Assembly: GCA_963837585.1 (NCBI GenBank)
Contig: CAWINX010000004.1
Span: forward strand, 620,001 to 684,000
Reading direction: 5' to 3'
DNA: 64,000 nt
Source of the DNA: CAWINX01 sp963837585
Lineage (GTDB): Bacteria > Actinomycetota > Thermoleophilia > Solirubrobacterales > 70-9
Shown here: piece by piece, positions 18,676 through 26,643 of the stretch
How positions within the stretch are numbered: position 1 is the first letter of the stretch
Layout of the letters: the number at the start of each line of letters is the position of its first letter
The notes under the pieces: model-generated
Databases searched by the model: none
What the model saw: only the letters and a program-made list of their open reading frames with translations
Told to the model about the DNA's origin: nothing
Made by a program: the position numbers and the translations under genes

Positions 18676-19444
18676 GACGCGAGCGACCATAGCAACGGGA
18701 ATGGCGGCTGCCCTCGCGAGCCTCGCGGTCGCCGCGCCCGCGGGCGCGGCGTCAAAGCAGAATCCGTGCACCGGCCCCGGGTCGGGACACCTGCTCTGCC
18801 CAAACCTGCGGATTGGGCGCCCCAGCGACCTCTATATCGATCGTCGCGCCAACGGTCGCCTACTGCTGCGCGCGACGAGCGACGTAAAGAGCCGCGGCCG
18901 AGGGCCGATCGAGTTGCGCGGCAGGCGAAACGGACGGCGTTCGATGCGGGTCAACCAGCGGATCTACCGCGTCGGAAGCGGACAAATCACCGTCCCCACC
19001 GCAGCGACGCTGCACTTCACCGACGTCGGCAACGAGTACGGCGGCTACTTCTGGAAGGTCCACCGCCTCGCGACCTTCGAGCTCTGGTCGGTCGGCCGCC
19101 GCCACCGCCTCTGGCATCGCGTGCGGGTCGGCCCGAAGACCAACTACTGCCTGCGCGACCTGGAACGCACCCGGCCGGGCCGCCGCTCGCCGCGCAACCC
19201 CCACTATCCCGGCTGCAACCAGAGCCCCCGCACCAAGAGGGTGACCCTCGGGACCTCGATCGGCTGGTCCGATATCTACCCCTCCGACTACGACGATCAG
19301 TGGATCAACGTCACCGGCCTGCGCGGCTGCTTCGCCTATGTGATGCGCGTCGACCCGCGAAACCTCTTCTACGAATCGAACGAGCACGACAACGTCTCTC
19401 GGCGCCTCGTCCATCTCCCCTACCGCGGCCGCCCGGGCTGCTGA
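18674..19444 (+). CDS. secreted lysyl-oxidase-like protein
   Basis: A 256-residue exported protein, alone on the plus strand inside a minus-strand housekeeping block. The signal peptide is MTRATIATGMAAALASLAVA with a likely cleavage after AGA. The rest matches bacterial lysyl oxidase family proteins: CPNLRIGRPSDLYI, LHFTDVGNEYGGYFWKVHRL, NYCLRDLERT, SIGWSDIYPSDYDDQWINVT and LFYESNEHDN. Family members usually carry a His-X-His copper motif; here that region reads YFWKVHRLATFEL with a single His, so oxidase activity is doubtful. A start at the second Met (18701) would remove the overlap with glyA. Confidence 0.75.
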   Translation: MTRATIATGMAAALASLAVAAPAGAASKQNPCTGPGSGHLLCPNLRIGRPSDLYIDRRANGRLLLRATSDVKSRGRGPIELRGRRNGRRSMRVNQRIYRVGSGQITVPTAATLHFTDVGNEYGGYFWKVHRLATFELWSVGRRHRLWHRVRVGPKTNYCLRDLERTRPGRRSPRNPHYPGCNQSPRTKRVTLGTSIGWSDIYPSDYDDQWINVTGLRGCFAYVMRVDPRNLFYESNEHDNVSRRLVHLPYRGRPGC

Positions 19445-19472
19445 CCCAAAAACCAGCTTCCGTTGAACGGAT

Positions 19473-20108
19473 TTAGAGCCCTGCCAGGGCCGCCTCGAGA
19501 TCGACCGGCGAGAGGGCGCCCTTGCGGAGGATTTGCCAGTCGCCGCCCCCCTCGTCCAAGCGCGTCAAGTCGACGACGGTCGAGGGGAGGCCGGTCAGCT
19601 CGCCACCGTCGATCGCCAGGTCCGCGCCGGCGACCACCCGATCGGAAACCGCCTCGAAGCGGTGCGGCGCCGGCTCGCCGCTGAGGTTGGCCGAGGTCTG
19701 GAAGATCGGGCACATGGCGCCGGCCAGCGGACCCTCGATCAGCCTGACGCCGAGTCGCTCGGGATTCTCGCGGCAGGCGAGCGGGTAGCGCCGCTGGGGG
19801 TTGGCGACGACCAGGGTCACCGGCCCCGGCAGCAATGCCCCAGCGGCGGCGCGCGTCCGCGGGCCGAGGCTCTCGACCAGCTCGCGCATCGCCAGCGGCG
19901 AGAAGTACATGACCGCCGAGGGCTTGCCGTCGTCGCGGCCCTTGATCCGGTGGATGCGCTCGATCGCGGCGGGGTCGAGGGGATCGCAGGCCAAGCCGTA
20001 GAGCCCGTCGGCCGGGAAGACCGCGACGCCGCCGGCGGCGATGCACTGCTCCAGCGCCCCCCGCGCGGCCTCGGCCCCGTCCCGCTCGACCGAGACCGTC
20101 TCCGTCAC
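19473..20108 (-). CDS. tsaC: L-threonylcarbamoyladenylate synthase (TsaC/YwlC/Sua5 family)
   Basis: Makes threonylcarbamoyl-AMP for t6A37 tRNA modification; 211 residues, so the short TsaC-like form without the Sua5 C-terminal domain. Motifs are VAVFPADGLYGLACDPLD, RIHRIKGRDDGKPSAV (substrate-binding Lys/Arg), GPVTLVVANPQ and the SANLSGEPAPH loop. The GTG start overlaps the prmC stop (GTGA). The prmC-tsaC neighbourhood is conserved across bacteria (Rv1300-Rv1301 in M. tuberculosis). It converges on the lysyl-oxidase-like gene with only 28 bases between. Confidence 0.93.
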   Translation of the reverse strand: MTETVSVERDGAEAARGALEQCIAAGGVAVFPADGLYGLACDPLDPAAIERIHRIKGRDDGKPSAVMYFSPLAMRELVESLGPRTRAAAGALLPGPVTLVVANPQRRYPLACRENPERLGVRLIEGPLAGAMCPIFQTSANLSGEPAPHRFEAVSDRVVAGADLAIDGGELTGLPSTVVDLTRLDEGGGDWQILRKGALSPVDLEAALAGL

Positions 20109-20939
20109 CGCGCGCCCCAGACGATCCGCTCGATCCCGGCGAGGTCGGGCCGGGACCGAACCTCGCCAAAACCGGCCTCGCGCATCAATGCGGCGACCGA
20201 TTGGGCCTGTCCCTCCCCCAATTCGAGCGCCAACGCGCCCCGGCCAACCCGGGGAAGCAGATCCCGGATCGCGTCGAGGCCGTCGGGGCCGGCGAGCAGG
20301 GCTTCGCGCGGCTCCCAGTCGCGCACCTCGGGCTGAAGCGAGGCCCAGTCGCGTTCGGCCACGTAGGGGAGGTTGGCGACGACGAGGTCGAAGGACTCGC
20401 CCTCCGGGACCGACCCGGCAAGAAAACCGACTCTGTCCTCGAGCCCGAGGCGCCGCGCGTTGCCCCGGGCGACTTCGAGTGCCCCCGGCGACGTGTCCGT
20501 TGCGGTGACCGCGCATCCGGGCAGCTCATCGGCGACTGCCAGGGCGATCGCGCCCGACCCGGTACCGACGTCGAGCAGCGTCGCCGGCTCCAGCGCCAGC
20601 GCCAGCTCGACCAACAGCTCCGTCTCGGGGCGGGGAATCAGCACCCGCCGGTCGACGGCCAGCTCGATACTGGCGGAATCCCCTACGCCCGAGGATGTAG
20701 GCGACCGGCTCGCGCCGCAGCCGTCGCCGCACCATCTCCGCGAAGCGCCTGCCCGCGCCTGCCGGCACGAGACTCCGGCTTCGGCATCAGCTGGGCCCGC
20801 CCAGCTCCGTCGCCTCGAGCCAACAGCACTTCAGCGTCGAGCCGTGGATCTCCGACGCCAGCAACTCGAGGGCGTCGATGCACCCTCGAGGGCTGTCTCG
20901 AACGTTGCTGGTATCGGTGCTGGCCACGTCAGAACCCAT
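20105..20939 (-). CDS. prmC: peptide chain release factor N5-glutamine methyltransferase, frameshifted
   Basis: Methylates the GGQ glutamine of RF1/RF2 using SAM. From LIPRPETELLVELALALEPA the C-terminal two thirds are intact: LLDVGTGSGAIALAVA (SAM loop) and VVANLPYVAERDW. The catalytic motif reads NLPY rather than the usual NPPY. The N-terminal helical domain is broken by at least two frame changes: DALELLA near 20860, then GDPRLDAEVLLARGDGAG, then RRRLREPVAYILGRRGFR near 20670. I take the ATG at 20939 (MGSDVASTDTSNVRD) as start, giving about 278 residues, the normal size. Order prfA-prmC-tsaC confirms identity. Confidence 0.88.
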
Positions 20940-21023
20940 TCCGGTAGGGTGGACGCTTGTCTTCGCCTGCGAGCCGCGTCAGCGAACGCTGCCTGCGGAA
21001 AGTTAGCCGTCACCGCCACGGGC

Positions 21024-22092
21024 TCAGACGGCCGGGCCGCTGCTTCGAGTCGTTGTCGTCTTCTCCTCCGCCGCCAGCGCGTCGGTGAACTCGCTCAGCT
21101 CGCCGCCCAGCACGCCGTCGAGGTTGTGCGAGGTCAGCTTGATCCGGTGGTCGGTAACCCGGCCCTGGGGGAAGTTGTAGGTGCGGACCTTCTCGGAGCG
21201 CTCGCCGGTCCCCACCTGGGCCTTGCGCTCGGAGGCGATCTTCGCCTGCTGCTCGGCCAGCTCGCGCTCGTAGATCCGTCGCCCGCAGCACCCGCATCGC
21301 CCGCTCCTTGTTCTGGAGCTGGGACTTCTCGTCCTGCATCGAGACGACGATCCCGGTCGGTTTGTGGGTGATCCGCACCGCCGAGTCGGTCGTGTTGACC
21401 GACTGCCCGCCCGGCCCCGAGGAGCGGTAGACGTCGATCTGCAGGTCGTTCTGGTCGACCTCGACCTCGACCTCCTCGGCCTCCGGCAGCACCGCCACGG
21501 TCGCGGTCGAGGTGTGGATCCGACCCTGGGACTCGGTCTCGGGCACCCGCTGCACGCGATGGGTCCCGCCCTCGAACTTGAACACCGAGTAGGCGCCCTC
21601 GCCCTTCACCGCGAAGGTCACCTCCTTGAAGCCGCCGACCTCGGCCGCCGACTGGGAGAGGACCTCGCTGGAGAAGCCCCGCTCCTCCGCGTAACGGGTC
21701 AGCATCTTGTAGAGGTCGCCGGCGAACAGGGCCGCCTCGTCGCCGCCGGTCCCGGCGCGGATCTCGACGATCACGTTCTTGGCGTCGTTGGGGTCCCGCT
21801 CGACCATCGCCAGGCGGATCTCCTCCTCGAGCTCGTCCAGCCGCCCGGGCGCTTCCTCGGCGACCTTGCGCAACTCCTGGTCCTCGCCCTCCTCGAGCAG
21901 CTCGCGCGCTCCCTCCAGGTCGTCGCCGAGCTTGCGGTACTCGACCGCCAGCTCGTGGGCCGACTGCAGCTCGCGGTACTCGCGGCCGACCTCGGCGTAG
22001 CGCTCCCGGTCGGAGATGACCGTGGGGTCGGCCATCTGGCCCTCGAGCTCGGCGAACCGGGCCTCGATCTGCTCGACCAGCTGCTCGATCAT
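21024..22092 (-). CDS. prfA: peptide chain release factor 1, frameshifted
   Basis: Terminates translation at UAA/UAG. The N-terminal helical domain, GTGGDEAALFAGDLYKML block and catalytic loop SSGPGGQSVNTTDSAVRITH are present; the GGQ is intact. An extra base near 21283 breaks the frame just after KERAMRVLRA; in the next frame the protein continues IYERELAEQQAKIASERKAQ, GERSEKVRTYNFPQ and HRIKLTSHNLDGVLGG, the standard RF1 C-terminus. Total about 355 residues. The ATG overlaps the DUF1385 gene stop by 4 bases. Confidence 0.94.
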
Positions 22093-23090
22093 GCGACGAT
22101 CTCGATCGGCGCCTCGCCGATCTGGCCCGGGGTCTCAACCGCGAGCACCGCCTGCAGCGCTGCGATCGCCACCGCCAGCTGCTCCTCGTCGGGCTCGCGC
22201 GTGGTCAGGTTCTGGAGCATCAAGCCCGGCCACATCACCGCCCGCACCCAGCGTTTGCGACGGTTCTTGCCGGCCCACTTGATCACCTCGTAGGAGAGGC
22301 CGGCGATCAGCGGGATCCCGAGGATGCGGGAAGCGAGCAGCCAGTACCAGGCGGGCAGGCCGATCGGAGCGAAGACGAAGATCGCCAGGACCATCACGAT
22401 CAGCAGGAAGCTGGTTCCGCAGCGCGGGTGCAGGCGCGAGTAGAGCTTGGCGCGGGCGGGAACGAGCTCGTCCTCGGCCTCGTAGCAGGAGATCGTCTTG
22501 TGCTCGGCGCCGTGGTACTCGAAGACGCGGCGCAGGTCGGGCATCCGGCTGATCGCGGCGATGTAGCCGATGAAGATAGTCGTGCGCAAAACGCCCTCGA
22601 CCAGCCAGAAGAGGAGGGGCGAGCCGAGTTGGTCCTTGATCAGGCTGGTCACGCCGACCGGGACGACAAAGAAGAGGCCGATTGCAAGCACCAGCGAGAA
22701 GGCGATCGTCAGGCCCCAAACCCAGCCGCCGATCTCCTCCTGCTCGCCGTCCTCACCCTCGGGGACCTGCGCGTTGGCCGAGATCGCCAGCGCTCGGAAG
22801 CCGATCTTCATCGACTCGGCGAGGGCGACGACGCCGCGGATCACCGGCACCCTCCAGAGGCGGTGACGCTTCGCCCAGGGCACCAGCGACTCGGAGCTGA
22901 GCTCGACCTCGCCATCGGGGTTGCGGACCGCGACCGACCAGGTCGAGACGCCGCGCATCATCACTCCCTCCAGAACCGCCTGCCCCCCGACCGGCGCGTC
23001 GCGCTTGGCGACCAGGGCGCCGTCGGGCATGCGCAGCGGATCGGCCCCGTTCGAAGACACCGCCTGTGGCGAGCCCCCCTCCGGGCTCAC
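22089..23090 (-). CDS. DUF1385 family multi-pass membrane protein
   Basis: A 333-residue membrane protein of unknown function. The DUF1385 signature VGGQAVLEGVMMRGVSTWSV opens the domain (about residue 34). Four to five hydrophobic helices follow (LTIAFSLVLAIGLFFVVPVG, LLIVMVLAIFVFAPIGLPAW), with the conserved FEYHGAEHKTISCYE and SRLHPRCGTSFLL between them. The His/Cys-rich conserved loops suggest metal or cofactor contact but nothing is proven. rpmE-DUF1385-prfA is a conserved order in several phyla. It is translationally coupled to prfA. Confidence 0.88.
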   Translation of the reverse strand: MSPEGGSPQAVSSNGADPLRMPDGALVAKRDAPVGGQAVLEGVMMRGVSTWSVAVRNPDGEVELSSESLVPWAKRHRLWRVPVIRGVVALAESMKIGFRALAISANAQVPEGEDGEQEEIGGWVWGLTIAFSLVLAIGLFFVVPVGVTSLIKDQLGSPLLFWLVEGVLRTTIFIGYIAAISRMPDLRRVFEYHGAEHKTISCYEAEDELVPARAKLYSRLHPRCGTSFLLIVMVLAIFVFAPIGLPAWYWLLASRILGIPLIAGLSYEVIKWAGKNRRKRWVRAVMWPGLMLQNLTTREPDEEQLAVAIAALQAVLAVETPGQIGEAPIEIVA

Positions 23091-23093
23091 GCT

Positions 23094-23309
23094 CTACCTA
23101 CCGGCCTTGGCGCGCTTCGCGGCGCGGCGCTGGAACCGCTCGACCCGACCACCGGTGTCGACCAGCTTCTGCTTGCCCGTGTAGAACGGGTGGCACTCGG
23201 AGCAGAGCTCGACGTGGAGGTCGGCCTCCGTGGAGCGGGTGTAGAACTGGTTCCCGCACGAGCAATGCACGTTGGCGAGGACGTATTCGGGATGGATTCC
23301 GGCCTTCAT
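23094..23309 (-). CDS. rpmE: 50S ribosomal protein L31 (zinc-binding type)
   Basis: A 71-residue ribosomal protein starting MKAGIHPEYVLANVHCSCGN. The zinc ligands are the CSC pair and LCSECHPFYTGKQKLVDTGG, so this is the C+ paralogue used under zinc-replete conditions. I chose ATG 23309; the reading frame is open 12 codons further up, but the L31 family starts at MK. The gene heads the rpmE-DUF1385-prfA-prmC-tsaC block. Confidence 0.96.
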   Translation of the reverse strand: MKAGIHPEYVLANVHCSCGNQFYTRSTEADLHVELCSECHPFYTGKQKLVDTGGRVERFQRRAAKRAKAGR

Positions 23310-23425
23310 CGACTCCAGTCTAGATGACGCGTCGCGCGCGCTCATTCAGGGGTTGGGAATCGGGCACCATCTGCCGATAGCGAGCGTGATGGATTCGAAA
23401 GGGAAATCGCAGGGGAGACGACGCA

Positions 23426-24914
23426 TTGGGGCCGCGCGCCCTGAGCTACGCCTTGGCCGTCGTCCTCCTCGGCGGCACCGCGATCGTCGCGCTGCACGAC
23501 TGGGCGGGAATCGGCGGGGCAAATCTCGACTTCGCGATCGGCGGCCCGATCTACGACGCGGTCGTCGTCGGGGCGGGAATCGCCTGCCTCCTCCGCGCCG
23601 GCGCCTTCAAGCGGGAGCGCCTCGCCTGGCTGCTGATCGGCCTGGGAATCCTCTCCTGGGGGGCCGCCGAGGTCTACTGGACGGCCTTCATCACCGACAA
23701 CCCCTCGGCCCCCTACCCGTCCCCGGCCGACGTCGGCTACCTCCTCTTCTACCCCTTCTCCTACGCCGGCCTCGCCCTCCTCGTCCGCGCCCGCGCCTAC
23801 GAGATCGACTGGCGGCTGTGGATGGACGGGCTGATCGCCGCGCTCGGCACCGCCGCGCTCGGCGCCGCCTTCATCTTCGACTTCGTCGCCGACAAGACGA
23901 CCGGCACCACCCTGCAGGTCGTCACCACCCTCGCCTACCCGCTCGGCGACATCGTCACGCTCTCGATGGTGGTCGGCGTGGTCGCGCTGACCGGTTGGCG
24001 CCCCGGCCGCACCTGGTCGCTGCTGCTGGCCGGGCTCTCGGCGCTGGTGATCGCCGACATCGCCTACACCCTGCAATCGACGAGCACGCTGCCGAGCGGA
24101 GACTGGATCGACCCGATCTACCTGATCGGGGCGATCTGCTTCGGCGCCGTCGCCTGGCAGCCCGCAGCGGCGGCCAGCGATCACTGCCCCGCGCAAAGGA
24201 AGCCGGCGTCGCGAGTTGATCGTGCCGGCGCTCTTCGGGACGGTGATGATCGGCCTCTTCGCGATGCAGTACTTCAGCACCACCAGCGGCCTCTCGACGG
24301 TGCTCTGGGCGGCGACGATGATCGCGGTGATCGTCAGGCTGGCGATCAGCGACCGCGAGAACAAAGCGCTCCTGGAGCAGGTCCAGACCGACCCCCTGAC
24401 CGGCCTCAGCAATCGAGGGCGGATGCAGGTCGACCTCGAGGGCCTTTGCGCCAGGGCGACCGAGGCCAACCCCGCGTCGCTGCTGTTCCTCGACCTCAAC
24501 GGCTTCAAGCGCTTCAACGACACCCTCGGCCACCCCGCCGGCGACGAGCTGCTCGTCGTGCTCGGCGAAGCCCTGCGAGAGGCGATCGGCGAGGACGGGG
24601 TCGCCTACCGGGTGGGCGGCGACGAGTTCTGCGTGCTGCTCACCTGCGAGGAGGAGCGCTTCGCCGAGGCCACCCGCAACGCGGCGAGGGCGCTGACCGC
24701 GAGCGGCAAGGGCTTCGCGGTGAGCGCGGCCTGGGGCGCCGCCACCATTCCCAGCGAGGCCTCCACCCCCTCCGAGGCACTGCAGCTGGCCGACGTGCGG
24801 ATGTACGCGCAGAAGGAATCGCGCCGCCTCGCCCACGACGGGCCGACCGCGGCGGACGCTGCGGGGGTCACTAAGGTCCAGGAATGGCCTCAGGAGCCCA
24901 GCGGAGCGAAGTAA
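23426..24914 (+). CDS. membrane-bound diguanylate cyclase (GGDEF), frameshifted
   Basis: Probably makes c-di-GMP from GTP. The first 260 residues form about seven or eight hydrophobic helices (for example VGYLLFYPFSYAGLALLV, LLLAGLSALVIADIAYTL), an unclassified integral sensor. The frame changes near 24205, then a last helix pair leads into the GGDEF domain: TDPLTGLSNRGRMQVDLE, FLDLNGFKRFNDTLGHPAG and the intact active site YRVGGDEFCVLL. The I-site RxxD is not evident. Start: TTG at 23426 with AGGGGAG eight bases upstream; no ATG is in frame nearby. The stop lies 31 bases inside the following hydrolase gene. Confidence 0.83.
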
Positions 24915-25727
24915 CCCTTCCGGCCGGGACGATCCGCTACAGAGAAGCGGGCGAAGGCCCGCCGGTCGTCTTCGTCCACGGCTATCTGGTCGATGGGCGG
25001 CTCTGGGATGGAGTCGTCGACCGCCTCTCGGGCCGCTGCCGCTGCATCGCCCCCGACTGGCCGATCGGCGCCCAGCGAGTTGCGATGAGCCCGGATGCGG
25101 ACCTGACCCCCTACGGAGTCGCCGCGATCATCGCCGGCTTCCTCGACGAGCTGGATCTCGACGACGTGACCCTGGTCGGCAACGACTCCGGCGGCGCGAT
25201 GTCCCAGGTGACGGTAACCCGCCATCCCGAGCGAATCGGCCGCCTCGTCCTCACCAACTGCGACACCCATGAGAACTTCCCCCCGGGGATCTTCAAGGCG
25301 ATGCCCCCGCTGGCCAAACTGCCCGGTGGAATGGCGGCACTGGCGGCGCCGTTTCGGATCGGCGCCGTCGCACGCGCGGCTTTCCGGCCTTTCGCGAAGA
25401 CGCGCATCCCCGATCGAGTTGATCGCTTCCTGGATGGAGCCGGGCATGCGCGATTCCGCGGTTCGGCGCGACCTGAAGAAGGTCACCGTCGGAATGAACA
25501 AGCGCTACACGCTGGAGGCGGCGGAGAAGCTGCGGGGCTCCGAGCTCCCGATCCTGCTCGCCTGGGCGGCGGGAGACCGCTATTTCCCGATCGAGTACGC
25601 CGAGCGACTGGCGGCCGACTCCGGCAACGCCCGGATCGTCCAAATCCCGGACTCGAAGACCTTCGTGCCGCTGGATCAGCCGCAGCGCCTCGCCGACGAG
25701 ATCGCCGCCTTCGCTCAAGTCGACTGA
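24884..25727 (+). CDS. alpha/beta hydrolase, frameshifted
   Basis: A soluble alpha/beta-hydrolase-fold enzyme of about 280 residues, of unknown substrate. The oxyanion region is VVFVHGYLVDGRLWDGVVD and the nucleophile elbow is TLVGNDSGGAMSQV, where Asp rather than Ser sits at the GxDxGG position, as in haloalkane dehalogenases and some epoxide hydrolases. After a frame change near 25405 the C-terminal part gives PILLAWAAGDRYFPIEYAER (second acid) and PLDQPQRLADEIAAF; a catalytic His is not in the usual place in what can be read. It overlaps the GGDEF gene by 31 bases. Confidence 0.75.
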
Positions 25728-25753
25728 GAGCGGCTTCCCGAAGATCGCCCAAC

Positions 25754-25812
25754 TTGCGGCGTTTTTCGCAATGTGCAGGTTTTTCGTCTGACGGGGAGTG
25801 CATGCTTCCCCG
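25754..25812. other. two small hairpins in the gap after the hydrolase gene
   Basis: TTGCG/CGCAA (25754-25771, T-rich loop) and CGGGGA/TCCCCG (25792-25812) can fold. Each is near a T-rich stretch (GTTTTTCG, GGTTTTTCG). They could end transcription of the hydrolase gene or lie in the leader of the small reading frame at 25837. No protein is evident between 25728 and 25836. Confidence 0.35.
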
Positions 25813-25836
25813 ACGCCCCCTACAGGACGGAGAGCC

Positions 25837-26043
25837 ATGCCCAAGGAGATCTTCGACCAGGACCGGCCCAAGAGCACGATGGCGCAGCGCCTCGACGAGG
25901 CGTTCGCCGGCTGCGAGCAGTGGACCCTCGCGCCGCCCTCTCAGCGGCGCAGCGAGGTCGGTTTCAGCCCGCGGCTGTCCAACTCCTCGAGAATGATCGG
26001 CAGCGCCGCCACCGTGCGCATCCAGGAGCCCGGCGCGCTGTAG
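25837..26043 (+). CDS. small hypothetical protein, 3' end antisense to the polysaccharide deacetylase
   Basis: A 68-residue reading frame starting MPKEIFDQDRPKSTMAQRLD, with GGAGAG just upstream of the ATG. The first 35 residues (through EAFAGCEQWTLAPPSQR) read like real protein, after which it runs for about 100 bases on the strand opposite the 3' end of the deacetylase gene, where composition looks like antisense noise. A frameshift or an early true stop is possible. No family recognised. Confidence 0.35.
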   Translation: MPKEIFDQDRPKSTMAQRLDEAFAGCEQWTLAPPSQRRSEVGFSPRLSNSSRMIGSAATVRIQEPGAL

Positions 26044-26643
26044 TAGTCGGCGTCGTGCAAGAGCAGGATGTCCCCGGCGCGGGCGCTTTCCGTCGAGCGT
26101 CTCGCGATCGACTCCGCAGTCGCCCGCCGGGCCCAGTCGCGACCCCATAGGGACCAGAGCACGGGTCGCCAGCCTCGACGCTTCACCGCCCGCAGGGTTG
26201 ATGCGCTGAAAACGCCATAGGGAGGACGGAAGTCGGCGATCGCCTGGCCGCCCGCCTCCTCGATCACCGTCCTGGCCCGCTCGGCGTCGTCGAGGAACCC
26301 CCGTGGGGTCAACCGCAACAGATTGCGATGGCGGTAGCAGTGCAACTCGACCCGGTGGCCGGCGGAGACGATCTCGGCGACCAGCGCCGGGCGACGTGCG
26401 ACCTGCTCGCCGACCAGGAAGAAGGTCGCTGTGGCCCCCGCCTCGCGGAGGATTTCCAGGGTTTGCGGCGTCCCCTCGGGGTGGGGACCGTCGTCGAAGG
26501 TGAGCGCGACGCCTTCGGTCGCCTTCCTGCCGATGGGTGATGCCGAGCGCGGGGCCGACCCCCGGAACGACAGGGGAAAGGGCCGGGCCGGCGTGGAGGA
26601 CTGCCGCGGCCGAGGCTGCGGCGCCGGCCAGCGCCGCGATCAA
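25941..26643 (-). CDS. polysaccharide deacetylase (NodB homology domain), frameshifted
   Basis: Metal-dependent N-deacetylase of the CE4 family, about 234 residues. A short hydrophobic N-terminus (LIAALAGAAASAAAVLHAGP) may anchor or export it. After a frame change near 26530 the motifs appear: VALTFDDGPHPEGT (MT1 Asp-Asp), HRVELHCYRHRNLLRL (MT2; the usual HSxxHP is HCYRHRN), ADFRPPYGVFS (MT3), and ILLLHDADYYS (His). The TTG start at 26643 overlaps the stop of the fusion glycosyltransferase gene (TTGA), so the two are co-translated and probably act on the same glycan. Confidence 0.8.

Noticed and set aside
21283..21283. Programmed frameshift in prfA
   Set aside because: Programmed shifting is known for prfB (RF2), not RF1; there is no slippery site and many other genes show similar single-base insertions.
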